Part shown: positions 8,838 to 18,175 of the stretch, in pieces
Layout: each line of letters starts with the position of its first letter
Position numbering within the stretch: the first letter of the stretch is position 1
Assembly (NCBI RefSeq): GCF_001696615.3
Contig: NZ_CP032279.1
Location: forward strand, 3,472,001-3,536,000
Source of the DNA: Acinetobacter sp. WCHAc010034
GTDB taxonomy: Bacteria > Pseudomonadota > Gammaproteobacteria > Pseudomonadales > Moraxellaceae
DNA length: 64,000 nucleotides
Direction: 5' to 3'
Position numbers and translations under genes: made by a program
Notes under the pieces: model-generated
Database searches by the model: none
Told to the model about the DNA's origin: nothing
Seen by the model: the letters and a program-made list of their open reading frames with translations, nothing else

Positions 8838-10121
8838 TTAAGCATTTTCACGCGCAATTGCGCGGTAGCCGATGTCTTTGCGGTATTGAACGCCGTCAAA
8901 AGTCACTTTCTGGCACAGCTCCAACGCTTTAGCTTGCGCCTCGCCAATGCTGTCGCCCAACGCGGTTACGCAAAGCACGCGGCCGCCGGCAGTCACAATC
9001 TCGCCATTGGCATTAACTGCAGTGCCGGCATGGAACACTTTCGCATCCGTCATTTCGGTGTATAGACCAGAAATCACGTCATCTTTGCTTGAAGTTTCAG
9101 GGTAGCCCTTAGAAGCAAGAACGATGCCGACGGTTTTGCGCTCATCCCATTCAGCTTCAGCAGGAAGGTTGCCTGCGATGCCTGCCTCAACCAAATCCAC
9201 CAATGATGACTTTAAGCGCATCATGATTGGCTGGGTTTCAGGGTCACCAAAGCGGCAGTTGAATTCGATAACTTTTGGCTGACCTTCGTCATCAATCATC
9301 AAGCCTGCATACAGGAAGCCTGTGTAGACATGGCCATCCGCTTTCATGCCGTCAACCGTTGGGCGCATTACTTCTTTCATCACGCGCTCAAACACTTCAG
9401 CAGTCACGACAGGCGCAGGAGAGTAAGCGCCCATGCCGCCGGTGTTCGGGCCTTGGTCGCCTTCAAAGATGCGCTTGTGGTCTTGCGAAGTAGCCATCGG
9501 CAGGATGTTGCCGCCATCAATCATGCAGATGAACGATGCTTCTTCGCCGGCAAGGAATTCTTCAATTACAACGCGGGAACCGGCATCGCCGAATTTGTTG
9601 CCGGCCAGCATGTCATCAATCGCATCAAAGGCTTCTTGATTGGTCATGGCGACAATGACGCCTTTTCCGGCAGCCAGGCCGTCAGCTTTGATTACAATCG
9701 GCGCGCCATTTTTTTCAACAAATGCTTTGGCTGCATCTACTTCGGTAAATACGTCATAGAATGCTGTTGGAATATTGTGGCGCTTTAAGAAATGCTTGGC
9801 GAATGCTTTAGAGCCTTCCAGCTGCGCAGCGAATTGGGTTGGGCCCCACACTTTAACGCCAGCTTCACGGCAGGCATCAACCACGCCATTGACCAGCGGC
9901 GCTTCAGGGCCAACGATAATTAAATCAACCGCATTGCTTTTGGCAAACTCGATAATCGCGGCATTGTCTAAAATGCTTAAATTCACATTTTCGCATTTGT
10001 TTTCTGTTGCGGTGCCGGCATTGCCCGGCGCAACAAATACTTTCGCTACTTTATCGTCTTGCGCGATTTTCCATGCAAGCGCATGTTCACGGCCGCCATT
10101 ACCCAAAACTAAAATATTCAT
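8838..10121 (-). CDS. purD: Phosphoribosylamine--glycine ligase
   Basis: The 427-residue ATP-grasp enzyme of purine synthesis joins glycine to 5-phosphoribosylamine to make GAR. I place the start at 10121 (MNILVLGNGGREHALAWK), where a GGAG site lies 11 bases upstream; an in-frame ATG 14 codons earlier adds non-conserved residues. The N-terminal NGGREHA loop, the ATP-grasp stretch KADGLAAGKGV, the HKRIFEGDQGPNTGGMGAYSP signature and EFNCRFGDPETQ are all intact. It follows purH on the same strand, separated by a hairpin, so both purine genes are likely expressed together. Confidence 0.97.
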   Translation of the reverse strand: MNILVLGNGGREHALAWKIAQDDKVAKVFVAPGNAGTATENKCENVNLSILDNAAIIEFAKSNAVDLIIVGPEAPLVNGVVDACREAGVKVWGPTQFAAQLEGSKAFAKHFLKRHNIPTAFYDVFTEVDAAKAFVEKNGAPIVIKADGLAAGKGVIVAMTNQEAFDAIDDMLAGNKFGDAGSRVVIEEFLAGEEASFICMIDGGNILPMATSQDHKRIFEGDQGPNTGGMGAYSPAPVVTAEVFERVMKEVMRPTVDGMKADGHVYTGFLYAGLMIDDEGQPKVIEFNCRFGDPETQPIMMRLKSSLVDLVEAGIAGNLPAEAEWDERKTVGIVLASKGYPETSSKDDVISGLYTEMTDAKVFHAGTAVNANGEIVTAGGRVLCVTALGDSIGEAQAKALELCQKVTFDGVQYRKDIGYRAIARENA

Positions 10122-10150
10122 CGGTTCATACTCCATGAATCGAAAATGAC

Positions 10151-10187
10151 ATAAAGTCCTCAACCTAAAAATAGGAGAGGACTTTAT
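10151..10187 (-). terminator. Hairpin between purH and purD
   Basis: A perfect 11-bp inverted repeat (10151-10161 with 10177-10187) encloses a smaller CCTA/TAGG stem. On the minus strand it follows the purH stop and precedes purD, and is followed by a broken U-tract. It may be a partial terminator or an mRNA-processing structure within the operon. Confidence 0.55.
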
Positions 10188-10260
10188 GCAAGATTAGAAA
10201 TCTATTTGTCTAAATGCAGATGACATTGTAATTACAGTCATTACATGAACATCCAATCAC

Positions 10261-11835
10261 TTAGTGACGGAAGTGGCGCATGCCAGTGAACACCATTGCA
10301 ATGCCGTGTTCATCAGCCGCTGCAATTGTTTCTTCGTCGCGCATAGAGCCGCCTGGCTGGATGATGCATTTGATGCCGGCTTTAGCAGCGTTATCAATGC
10401 CGTCGCGGAACGGGAAGAATGCATCAGATGCCATGACTGCGCCTTCAACGACTAGGCCGGCATGTTCAGCTTTGATGGCTGCAATGCGCGCGGAGTTGAC
10501 GCGGCTCATTTGGCCTGCGCCTACGCCAATGGTTTGACGGCCTTTCGCATAAACAATTGCATTAGACTTCACGTATTTCGCAACTTTCCAAGCAAAGATC
10601 AAATCATCAATTTCAGCTTCAGTCGGCGCAATTTTTGTCACGACTTTCAGATCATCTTTCGTGATCATGCCTAAGTCCTGGTCTTGAACCAATAAGCCGC
10701 CGTTTACGCGCTTGTAGTCAAGCTGCGGCGCGCGCTCATCAATTTTCGGCAATTCGCCGCAAACCAGCACGCGGACGTTTTTCTTCGCGCCGGTAATTTC
10801 CAGCACGCCGTCAGCGATGCTCGGCGCAATGATCACTTCAACAAATTGACGGTCTACAATGGCTTGCGCAGTCGCAGTGTCCAATTCGCGGTTGAATGCA
10901 ATGATGCCGCCGAAAGCGGATTCAGGGTCAGTTGCATAAGCAAGATCGTAAGCCGCTTTGATACCATCTAGAGATACAGCAACGCCGCATGGATTTGCGT
11001 GTTTTACTATGACACATGCCGGCTTGGCGAATGACTTTACGCATTCCAGCGCTGCGTCTGTATCTGCAATGTTGTTATAGGAAAGCTCTTTGCCCTGCAG
11101 CTGCTTCGCTGTAGAAACAGACGCTTCAGAAGCGGTGCTTTCAACATAGAAAGCAGCAGACTGATGCGGGTTTTCACCGTAACGGAGATCTTGCGCTTTA
11201 TTCAGCTGTGTATTGAAGGTGCGTGCAAACTTGTCTGCCTGGCCTTCCTCTTTGCCTACGCGGGCGCCCAGGTAAGAAGCAATCATGCCATCGTACTGTG
11301 CTGTATGCTCAAAGGCTTTAACCGCCAGGTCAAAGCGTGTTGCCTGAGATAAAGCGCCATCGGCTTTAAGCTCCGCCACTACCGCTGCATAGTCAGACGC
11401 ATTCACCACAATGCCGACAGAGGCATGGTTTTTCGCCGCAGCGCGAACCATAGTCGGGCCGCCGATGTCGATATTTTCAATCGCGTCAGCAAGCGAGCAG
11501 TTCGGCTTGGCGACAGTCGCCGCAAAAGGGTAGAGGTTGACAACAACAAGGTCGATTGCGTCGATGTTGTGTTCAGCCATTACCGCTTCGTCCAGGCCGC
11601 GACGCGCCAGAATGCCGCCATGGATTTTTGGATGCAGAGTTTTTACACGGCCGTCCATCATCTCTGGGAAACCTGTATGCTCTGAAACTTCAACTACGGC
11701 GACATTATTGTCTTTCAACAATTTGTATGTACCGCCAGTAGATAAAATTTCTACCCCAAGAGCAGCAAGGTTTTGTGCAAATTCAACAATACCGGTCTTG
11801 TCAGAAACAGAGATTAAAGCGCGTTTAATAGTCAT
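10261..11835 (-). CDS. purH: Bifunctional AICAR formyltransferase/IMP cyclohydrolase
   Basis: The 524-residue enzyme performs the last two steps of IMP synthesis. The start at 11835 ([20 protein letters not shown]) is chosen because the family begins with this MGS-like domain; a further 29 upstream codons are AT-rich and unconserved. Residues 1-200 form the IMP cyclohydrolase domain ([23 protein letters not shown]). Residues about 200-524 form the AICAR transformylase ([32 protein letters not shown]). It lies directly downstream of fis, with a strong terminator-like hairpin between the two. Confidence 0.97.
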   Translation of the reverse strand: MTIKRALISVSDKTGIVEFAQNLAALGVEILSTGGTYKLLKDNNVAVVEVSEHTGFPEMMDGRVKTLHPKIHGGILARRGLDEAVMAEHNIDAIDLVVVNLYPFAATVAKPNCSLADAIENIDIGGPTMVRAAAKNHASVGIVVNASDYAAVVAELKADGALSQATRFDLAVKAFEHTAQYDGMIASYLGARVGKEEGQADKFARTFNTQLNKAQDLRYGENPHQSAAFYVESTASEASVSTAKQLQGKELSYNNIADTDAALECVKSFAKPACVIVKHANPCGVAVSLDGIKAAYDLAYATDPESAFGGIIAFNRELDTATAQAIVDRQFVEVIIAPSIADGVLEITGAKKNVRVLVCGELPKIDERAPQLDYKRVNGGLLVQDQDLGMITKDDLKVVTKIAPTEAEIDDLIFAWKVAKYVKSNAIVYAKGRQTIGVGAGQMSRVNSARIAAIKAEHAGLVVEGAVMASDAFFPFRDGIDNAAKAGIKCIIQPGGSMRDEETIAAADEHGIAMVFTGMRHFRH

Positions 11836-11896
11836 GATCTTCGTCACAGTCTTCAAGTGCAGATTAAAACAAAAATAGGCAAAATTCAGGTTAAAA

Positions 11897-11925
11897 AAAA
11901 TGCCTGCGGAAGCCGCAAGCATTTT
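11897..11925 (-). terminator. Terminator or attenuator after fis
   Basis: Arms 11897-11909 and 11913-11925 form a 13-bp, one-mismatch hairpin with a 3-nt loop, followed on the minus strand by eight U residues. It sits between the fis stop and the purH start, so purH probably has its own promoter or depends on read-through. Confidence 0.85.
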
Positions 11926-11930
11926 ATCAT

Positions 11931-12200
11931 TTATTCACTCATTAAACCGTGAGCTTTCAACTTTTTACGTAAAGTCCCGCGGTTGAGTCCGAGGATCTCG
12001 GCAGCGCGTGTCTGATTGCCGCGCGTATATTCCAGAACTACAGATAAAAGAGGTTTCTCCATTTCTGCCAGCACCATGTCATATACCTGAGAAGGCTGTT
12101 CGCCTTGCAGCTGTGCAAAGTAATGACGAACTGCGCGGTCTACGTGAATACGCAGAGCGACATCAGATTGTGCAGTAAAAATAGGAGATTTGCTATTCAT
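11931..12200 (-). CDS. fis: Fis family DNA-binding protein
   Basis: This encodes an 89-residue nucleoid protein, starting at 12200 ([17 protein letters not shown]); an ATG ten codons upstream is less likely. The C-terminal helix-turn-helix [26 protein letters not shown] is the Fis/NtrC-type recognition unit. The N-terminal part matches the shorter Fis of Acinetobacter, which lacks some of the enterobacterial beta-hairpin arm. It is a DNA-bending regulator of rRNA and other growth genes. Gene order prmA, zinc-ribbon gene, fis, purH, purD is typical of this genus. Confidence 0.93.
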   Translation of the reverse strand: MNSKSPIFTAQSDVALRIHVDRAVRHYFAQLQGEQPSQVYDMVLAEMEKPLLSVVLEYTRGNQTRAAEILGLNRGTLRKKLKAHGLMSE

Positions 12201-12224
12201 GCGAATTAATCCGAAAAAATCAGG

Positions 12225-12302
12225 TATCACTTGGGTAAAGTGATATATAAAAGTGGTCTAAAAATTCAATGAACTCTGTCTTAGATCCTAAAACTAGAGT
12301 TC
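12225..12302 (-). promoter_or_regulatory. Candidate fis promoter with palindromes
   Basis: The 399-base gap 12201-12599 carries no gene I can support. Near fis, on the minus strand, TTGAAT (12264-12269) and TATATC (12242-12247) are spaced 16 bases apart, a reasonable sigma-70 pair. A perfect 8-bp palindrome (12225-12232 with 12238-12245) overlaps the -10. A second, 7-bp one (12271-12277 with 12296-12302) lies just upstream of the -35. They could be autoregulatory or other operator sites; this is inference from symmetry only. Confidence 0.45.
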
Positions 12303-12546
12303 TAAAACGCGTACATTACAATTTAGCTTAGCTTGCCACAACTCAGGAAATTGATCAGAATTTAAGCGTAACAATAGATTAATATTTGTTACAGGCCAAA
12401 ATCAAACAAAAAAATCTGCTCAATACGCAATATCATCTAAAGCGCATTTGGCGGGATCGTATTTTTTGTGAAAAATTAGTGAGGAGTTTGCAGTGCAAAG
12501 CTTTCGTGGCGCGTATCATACCATTGTCTTAGAAAAAGTGAGCAAG

Positions 12547-12581
12547 AAAACTGCATTTTTTTTTAATTTTTTTGCAGTTTT
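12547..12581 (-). terminator. Weak hairpin downstream of the zinc-ribbon gene
   Basis: A 9-bp inverted repeat, AAAACTGCA with TGCAGTTTT, encloses a pure A/T loop of 17 bases. It follows the minus-strand gene ending at 12600. The tail lacks a good U-tract, so termination strength is doubtful. Confidence 0.4.
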
Positions 12582-12599
12582 TAATAGTTTTTTTCAATC

Positions 12600-13490
12600 T
12601 TATGGATGAATTATTTCTAAATTGTAGCTGTCGAAGCTTTTGCGGTCGACAGGGAGCCTGAATTTGAATTTGAACGGGCTGTTGGTCGGAATGCGTTGAA
12701 TGCCGGCAAGGCTCTCGGTTAAATATTGCTGATATTGCAGGGTGTAGGTTGCAAATACCGCGCCATGCTCTTTGAGCTCGACACGGATCAGCGGCAAGGC
12801 CAGGCTGCGGTCATGGTAGTTGATCAGCTGGCCTCTGAATTCCACTTCATTTTTGGAAATTGCGCGGACTTTTACTTTTTTGGTGCTGATTAAATTGTAA
12901 TGCGCTTCAAGCTTGGAGCAGTTGAAAACTTCGCAGACGGCATTAAACGAAGCGCCCATAACCGGGCTGTTTTTCAAATACTGCGGATTGAACCAGAAAA
13001 ACTGGAACAGTAAAGTGCCGATCAGCAGGAAATTCACCGCAGTCCAGGCTGCGTAGTTCAGCACGCTGCGCTTTTTCTCGGTATCGGCTTTGTCTGTCCA
13101 GTTCAGCGCCGGAAAGTTGCCAATCGGTTCTGTGCTGAAATAGTTCAGATTGTTTAAATAGGTTTTCAGGTCAATATTGGAGTTTTCAACTTTATCTTCA
13201 AAAAGGTCCAGCAGCCCGCGCGGCTGCTCAATGCAGCTTTGCGCCGGCGCCTGTTCAAAGCTGAATCTTGAAAGGTCAATTTGAGCTGCAGGCGAAAAAA
13301 CGGCGTCTGCAGCCTGCGGTTCAGCTGCAGCATGGGCCGCAGAGGCTTTATCTGCAACTAAATAGCTTAAGGCATTGAACGATGTTGAGCACTTAGGGCA
13401 GCAAACCATGCCCTGAGCAATGGTCAGCTGAGTGACCGTTACTTTGTAGGTGGTGGAACAAGTTGGGCAGAATGTCTGTTTATTGCTCAT
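12600..13490 (-). CDS. Zinc-ribbon membrane protein, DUF3426 family
   Basis: This encodes 296 residues. The N-terminus is an MJ0042-type zinc ribbon with two CxxC pairs (CPTC and CPKC) within the first 40 residues. A linker of about 100 residues follows, then one transmembrane helix (about 148-170, AAWTAVNFLLIGTLLFQFFWF), then a C-terminal DUF3426 domain outside the membrane. This arrangement is known from proteins encoded next to prmA and fis in many gamma- and beta-proteobacteria, but the function has not been assigned. It begins 19 bases after prmA, so they are probably one transcript. Confidence 0.9.
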   Translation of the reverse strand: MSNKQTFCPTCSTTYKVTVTQLTIAQGMVCCPKCSTSFNALSYLVADKASAAHAAAEPQAADAVFSPAAQIDLSRFSFEQAPAQSCIEQPRGLLDLFEDKVENSNIDLKTYLNNLNYFSTEPIGNFPALNWTDKADTEKKRSVLNYAAWTAVNFLLIGTLLFQFFWFNPQYLKNSPVMGASFNAVCEVFNCSKLEAHYNLISTKKVKVRAISKNEVEFRGQLINYHDRSLALPLIRVELKEHGAVFATYTLQYQQYLTESLAGIQRIPTNSPFKFKFRLPVDRKSFDSYNLEIIHP

Positions 13491-13509
13491 AAGTGCTTAA
13501 GGTAATCTG

Positions 13510-14412
13510 TTAATGCTTTTGGCGCTTTCCTGAGATCCGGCACCAGTGTTCTTCACGATGTTCGACCTCTAATATATCAAAATATTTTGAGTAAATGCTA
13601 GAAACATCAGCAACTTGTTCTTCGATGACGCCCGCAAGTGCGAACTCTCCCTCAGATTTAACCAAAGCTGCGAACTCAGGCGCAAGCTCCATAAGCGGGC
13701 CGGCCAGAATATTTGCAATCAGGATGTCCGCCTGCTGTCCTTTGAAGGCTTCATTGAACTCTTCCGGCAGGCCGACATACAGATTTTCCAGCACGCCATT
13801 CAGTTCGGCATTCTGTTTTGTGGCATGAACCGCCTGCGGGTCAATGTCGGTGGCATAGACTTTTTTAGCGCCCAGCAGCAAAGCCGCCACGCCTAAAATG
13901 CCTGAACCGCAGCCGTAATCAATCACAACTTTATCTTTAACATCGGTTTTGCCCAGCCACTGAAGGCAAAGGAAAGTTGAGGCGTGGTTGCCTGTGCCGA
14001 AAGCCAGGCCCGGATCCAGCTTAATGTTCACTGCGTCAGGTTCTGGCGCTTCCATCCATTCAGGAACAATCCAGTATTTTTCCGCAATCTGAATCGGCTC
14101 ATAGGCGTCCATCCAGGTGCGTTCCCATTCCTGATCTTCAATCAGCTCGCTGCGCAAGGGTGCTCCAGGCAGCTGCGCCTGAATAAAGGTTTCCAATGCC
14201 GCCACGTCAATTTCTTCGCCGTCTTCCTGCGCATAGATGCCGGTCACAATGACTTTGTTCCAAAGCGGAGTTTCACCCGGCAGCGGTTCCAGCAGTTCCT
14301 GATTCTCAGCATCATCCAAAGTTACACTGACTGCGCCCATAGAGCTGAGCAGGGTTTCGGTGTAATCGACTTGCGCTTGATCAACAGTAATATGAATTTG
14401 TAACCACTTCAC
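13510..14412 (-). CDS. prmA: Ribosomal protein L11 methyltransferase
   Basis: The 300-residue SAM-dependent enzyme trimethylates lysines and the N-terminus of ribosomal protein L11. Residues 1-90 are the substrate-binding ferredoxin-like domain starting [19 protein letters not shown]. The Rossmann methyltransferase domain follows, with [18 protein letters not shown], the SAM loop [16 protein letters not shown] and the catalytic-core motif [17 protein letters not shown]. Length agrees with the E. coli protein of 293. It is the first gene of the prmA-fis-pur group. Confidence 0.96.
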   Translation of the reverse strand: MKWLQIHITVDQAQVDYTETLLSSMGAVSVTLDDAENQELLEPLPGETPLWNKVIVTGIYAQEDGEEIDVAALETFIQAQLPGAPLRSELIEDQEWERTWMDAYEPIQIAEKYWIVPEWMEAPEPDAVNIKLDPGLAFGTGNHASTFLCLQWLGKTDVKDKVVIDYGCGSGILGVAALLLGAKKVYATDIDPQAVHATKQNAELNGVLENLYVGLPEEFNEAFKGQQADILIANILAGPLMELAPEFAALVKSEGEFALAGVIEEQVADVSSIYSKYFDILEVEHREEHWCRISGKRQKH

Positions 14413-14604
14413 GGGAAGAACCTAAATTGTTATGTAAAAGGCTATTGTAGCGGAACTCGGCATTCAGCGCCTATAGCTTATTGCCCGAACGCTGAAAATA
14501 AAGGATGCGCAAAAGCGCTGGCTGTGGCGGATGCTTAAAGCGCGCTCTCCCCGGTACGCGGCAAAGGGCGCATTGACCGGAAAAGCCTGATCCGCAGCGG
14601 CGGG

Positions 14605-15492
14605 TTAAATTTTGGAAGTTTCCGCGCCTGTCATTAAATGGCCGCCTTTGCGGGTTAGGATAAAGCCAAAAAACATGGCGAAAATGTACATAAATAGGGA
14701 ATATACGCCGGCAGGAATAGCAATGGCGGTATTGGATAAAACCGACAGCGCAATGGTCATGGAAATGGCGGTATTGTGAATGCCGATCTCAAAGGTGCAG
14801 GCGCGCGCCTGCTTTTCAGGAATTCTGGCCAGATGCGGCACCAGATAGCCGATAAACAGGCTGGAAAAGCAGAAGATGGCTGTGGCGATTCCGACATCGG
14901 CGAAATACAGCACGACATTGTTTTTTTCCTTAAACAGCGCGTAAATAAAAATGGACGCTAAAAAGAACGCTGACAGCAGGCGCATGGGCCGGTTCAGCTG
15001 ATAGGCAAGCGCCGGCGCTGCAGAGCGCAGCAGCATGCCAAGGCATACGGGAATCAGGATAATCAGGAAGACCTGCGCGATTTTTTCGACCGGCATGCCG
15101 ATTGCGGTTTTTTCACCTAAAAAATGCAGCAGGGATAGATTGACAATAAAAGGCAGGGTAAATGTGCAGAGTACTGAATTGATGGCGGTCAGGGTGATGT
15201 TCAGCGCCACATCGCCTTTATAGATATAGCTGAACAGGTTGGCTGTCGGCCCGCCCGGCGAAGCGGCCAGCAGCATCAGGCCGACGGCGAGCAAAGGCGG
15301 TAGGTTCAGCACTTTGCAGATCAGGAAAGCGATTGAAACTAAAATAATCAGCTGGGTGAAAAGCGCCAGAAAGACTACTTTAGGGTAGCGCCCGACGCGC
15401 ATGAAGTCTTTAACAGAAAGCTCTAAGCCCAGACCCATCATCATCAGGGCCAGTGTTACGGGCAGAAAAAAAGCAAATAACCCCGAATCCAT
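14605..15492 (-). CDS. Bile acid:sodium symporter family transporter
   Basis: The 295-residue polytopic inner-membrane protein has about nine hydrophobic helices. LMLLAASPGGPTANLFSYI and the later EIGIHNTAISMTIALS correspond to the two crossover motifs that bind sodium and substrate in the SBF/BASS fold. Bacterial members carry organic anions such as pantoate, pyruvate or steroids; the substrate here cannot be read from sequence. The start at 15492 has an AAGGAT site 7 bases upstream. The 192-base stretch before prmA (14413-14604) shows nothing I can assign. Confidence 0.88.
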   Translation of the reverse strand: MDSGLFAFFLPVTLALMMMGLGLELSVKDFMRVGRYPKVVFLALFTQLIILVSIAFLICKVLNLPPLLAVGLMLLAASPGGPTANLFSYIYKGDVALNITLTAINSVLCTFTLPFIVNLSLLHFLGEKTAIGMPVEKIAQVFLIILIPVCLGMLLRSAAPALAYQLNRPMRLLSAFFLASIFIYALFKEKNNVVLYFADVGIATAIFCFSSLFIGYLVPHLARIPEKQARACTFEIGIHNTAISMTIALSVLSNTAIAIPAGVYSLFMYIFAMFFGFILTRKGGHLMTGAETSKI

Positions 15493-15570
15493 GGAATATC
15501 CTTTTTTTTATTTTCGTCCTTAATTAGGCGTATTTTGAGTGTAAACCAGTTTTTTAAATAAGCAATAAAT

Positions 15571-15603
15571 AAAGCGGGCAAAACATTGTCTGGCCCGCTT
15601 TTT
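15571..15603 (-). terminator. Terminator downstream of the 116-residue secreted protein gene
   Basis: AAAGCGGGCA and TGGCCCGCTTTTT form a strong GC-rich stem with an 11-base loop. It lies between the secreted protein gene (stop at 15645) and the transporter start, and isolates them. Confidence 0.75.
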
Positions 15604-15644
15604 GCAACAGTGGGGCGGCGGTTAAGCCGCCGTAACGCAGGGAA

Positions 15645-15995
15645 TTATTTAGGGCGGGGCGCTTCAAAGCCTAAGGCGCATTTGCCTTTAACTTCCATGC
15701 CGTCAATGGTGACCGATTTTACGCCGGTGTCGCTGTCGCAAGCTGAATAGAGTTCGGCTTCATCGCCTTTAATCATGGCATGTTTGCCGGACGCGAAGAA
15801 CTGCGGTTCGCATGTGCCGTTCCAGATAATGCCTCGGTAAGCAAAGCTGACCGGCGCGCCTTGTGATTTGCCTTTGCAGACTTGCTGATATTTTTGAGCA
15901 TTGTAAACCGTTTCAACTTTGTCATTTGCAGAGGCTGCAAATGGCGCTAAACATAAACCGCAGAGAATCGATGACAGAATGACATTCTTATGCAT
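15645..15995 (-). CDS. Small periplasmic protein of unknown function
   Basis: This encodes 116 residues with a Sec signal peptide (cleavage after AASA, about residue 23). The mature part has four Cys residues (in QVCKGK, GTCEPQ, SACDSD and GKCALG), enough for two disulfides, and a small-domain look rich in Gly, Lys and Ser. It is a single gene flanked by its own terminator and divergent from mnmG. I do not recognise the family. Confidence 0.75.
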   Translation of the reverse strand: MHKNVILSSILCGLCLAPFAASANDKVETVYNAQKYQQVCKGKSQGAPVSFAYRGIIWNGTCEPQFFASGKHAMIKGDEAELYSACDSDTGVKSVTIDGMEVKGKCALGFEAPRPK

Positions 15996-16207
15996 GATTG
16001 TTGTCCTTATGGTTTCTAACGGGCCTATCTAACAGGATAAAAAATAAGCAAAATAAAGCAACATTGATCAGGTAACTTTTACTTTAAAATTGTTTCATTT
16101 TGCTTAAATATGCAATTCTTAACGGCAAAAGATTGCCGGATGAAAACCGCTGTGCTAGGCAAATCGCAATAAAATCGACTTATTCTGTCAACTTATGCAT
16201 GAAGTTT

Positions 16208-16216
16208 TGCTATAAT
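16208..16216 (+). promoter_or_regulatory. Extended -10 promoter of mnmG
   Basis: TGCTATAAT is a perfect extended -10 element 37 bases before the mnmG start. A weak -35 (CTGTCA at 16185-16190) is spaced too far away to matter much, as expected for extended -10 promoters. Confidence 0.65.
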
Positions 16217-16252
16217 ACTTGGTCATTATTTTTCAACTCTCTCAATACCACT

Positions 16253-18133
16253 ATGCATTATCCTAAAGTTTACGATGTCATTGTTATCGGCGGCGGTCAC
16301 GCGGGTACTGAAGCGGCGCTGGCTGCGGCGCGCATGGGCCGACAGACGCTGCTTTTAACTCACAACATTGAGACTTTAGGGCAGATGAGCTGCAACCCGG
16401 CCATCGGCGGCATCGGCAAATCGCACCTTGTGCGTGAAATTGACGCGCTGGGCGGCGCAATGGCGCTGGCTGCCGATAAAGGCGGCATTCAGTTCCGCAT
16501 TCTGAACTCGCGCAAAGGCGCGGCGGTGCGCGCAACCCGCGCGCAGGCTGACCGCGTGCGCTATAAAGCCGCCATCCGCGACACTTTGGAAAATCAGGCC
16601 AACTTGGATATTTTCCAGCAGGCGGCTGATGACCTGATTGTGGAAGGCGATACCGTTAAAGGCGTCGTGACGCAAATGGGCATCCGCTTTGATGCGAAAA
16701 CGGTGGTATTGACGACAGGCACATTCCTGGGCGGCGTGATTCACGTCGGCTTGGAAAAATCCAGTGGCGGCCGCGCGGGCGATCCGCCTTCAATTTCATT
16801 GGCTGCCCGCCTGCGCGAATTAAATTTGCCGGTCGGCCGCCTGAAAACCGGCACGCCGCCGCGGATTGATGCGCGTTCAGTAGATTTTTCCGTGATGACT
16901 CCTCAGCCGGGCGATTTCCCGTCGCCGACCATGTCCTTCATGGGCGATGCTTCGATGCATCCGGAGCAGGTGAACTGCTACATTACGCATACCAATGAGC
17001 GCACGCATGACATCATCCGCGGCGGCTTAGACCGTTCGCCGATGTATACAGGCGTCATTGAAGGCGTGGGCCCGCGCTACTGCCCGTCGATTGAAGACAA
17101 AATCCATAAATTTGCCGATAAAGATTCGCATCAGGTGTTCCTGGAGCCTGAAGGCTTGGATACGCATGAACTGTATCCAAACGGCATTTCAACTTCACTG
17201 CCGTTTGATGTGCAGTTTGAGCTGGTGCGTTCAATCCGAGGCATGGAAAATGCGCACATCCTGCGTCCGGGCTATGCGATTGAATATGACTACTTCAACC
17301 CGCAGGCGCTGAAATTCTCTTTAGAAACCAAAGCCATCAATAACCTGTACTTTGCAGGCCAAATTAACGGCACGACCGGCTATGAAGAAGCGGGCGCGCA
17401 AGGCCTGCTTGCCGGCCTGAATGCTGCGCGCCGCGCATGGGATCAGGAGCAGTGGACGCCGAAGCGCGATGAAGCCTACATGGGTGTTCTGGTGGATGAC
17501 CTGATCACCTTGGGCACCAAAGAACCGTACCGCATGTTTACTTCACGCGCGGAATACCGCCTGATGCTGCGTGAAGACAATGCAGATCAGCGCTTAACTG
17601 CCATTGGCCGTGAAATGGGGCTGGTGGATGATGAGCGCTGGACAGCGTACTGTGAAAAAATGGAAGCGGTAGAAACTGAAAAAGCCCGCCTGCAGCATCT
17701 TTGGGCTGCGCCAAATAACCCGATGGGTAAAAAGTTTGTGGAAATGACCGGCGCTGACCTGTCTAAAGAATGTTCGGCAATTGATCTGCTGAAGCGTCCA
17801 AACATCAACTTTGCGCAAATTGCTGAGCTGACTGATTCAGAAGTGTCTGCATTTGTCGGCGAGCAGATTGAAATTGCAGTGAAATACGAAGGCTACATCA
17901 ACCGCCAGCAGGAAGATGTGGCGCAGATGAAGCGTTTGGAAGAAACCCGCATTCCTGCAGATTTTGCTTATGATGCAGTTTCAGGTTTGTCGCGTGAGAT
18001 TACGCTGAAATTGAAAGAAGTTCGCCCTGAAACATTGGCGCAGGCCAGCCGTATTCCGGGTGTAACGCCGGCAGCGGTTCAGCTGGTGATGATTACCATC
18101 CGCAAGAATGCGCAGGCGAAGAAATCCGCCTAA
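16253..18133 (+). CDS. mnmG: tRNA uridine-5-carboxymethylaminomethyl synthesis enzyme MnmG
   Basis: The 626-residue FAD enzyme acts with MnmE to install cmnm5U34 in tRNAs. The start at 16253 ([21 protein letters not shown]) is set by the family and by the promoter at 16208; the frame stays open upstream but the added residues are unrelated. The Rossmann [15 protein letters not shown] at residues 13-27, [22 protein letters not shown] with the conserved Cys, [12 protein letters not shown], and the C-terminal GidA helical domain ([14 protein letters not shown]) are all present. Also known as gidA. Confidence 0.97.
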   Translation: MHYPKVYDVIVIGGGHAGTEAALAAARMGRQTLLLTHNIETLGQMSCNPAIGGIGKSHLVREIDALGGAMALAADKGGIQFRILNSRKGAAVRATRAQADRVRYKAAIRDTLENQANLDIFQQAADDLIVEGDTVKGVVTQMGIRFDAKTVVLTTGTFLGGVIHVGLEKSSGGRAGDPPSISLAARLRELNLPVGRLKTGTPPRIDARSVDFSVMTPQPGDFPSPTMSFMGDASMHPEQVNCYITHTNERTHDIIRGGLDRSPMYTGVIEGVGPRYCPSIEDKIHKFADKDSHQVFLEPEGLDTHELYPNGISTSLPFDVQFELVRSIRGMENAHILRPGYAIEYDYFNPQALKFSLETKAINNLYFAGQINGTTGYEEAGAQGLLAGLNAARRAWDQEQWTPKRDEAYMGVLVDDLITLGTKEPYRMFTSRAEYRLMLREDNADQRLTAIGREMGLVDDERWTAYCEKMEAVETEKARLQHLWAAPNNPMGKKFVEMTGADLSKECSAIDLLKRPNINFAQIAELTDSEVSAFVGEQIEIAVKYEGYINRQQEDVAQMKRLEETRIPADFAYDAVSGLSREITLKLKEVRPETLAQASRIPGVTPAAVQLVMITIRKNAQAKKSA

Positions 18134-18150
18134 GTGTGAAGCTTGAAAAG

Positions 18151-18175
18151 CCCGCGCAAGCGGGTTTTTTTATTT
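18151..18175 (+). terminator. Terminator of mnmG
   Basis: The CCCGC/GCGGG stem with a GCAA tetraloop, followed by seven T residues, starts 18 bases after the mnmG stop. It also overlaps the 3' end of the convergent SIR2 gene. Confidence 0.85.
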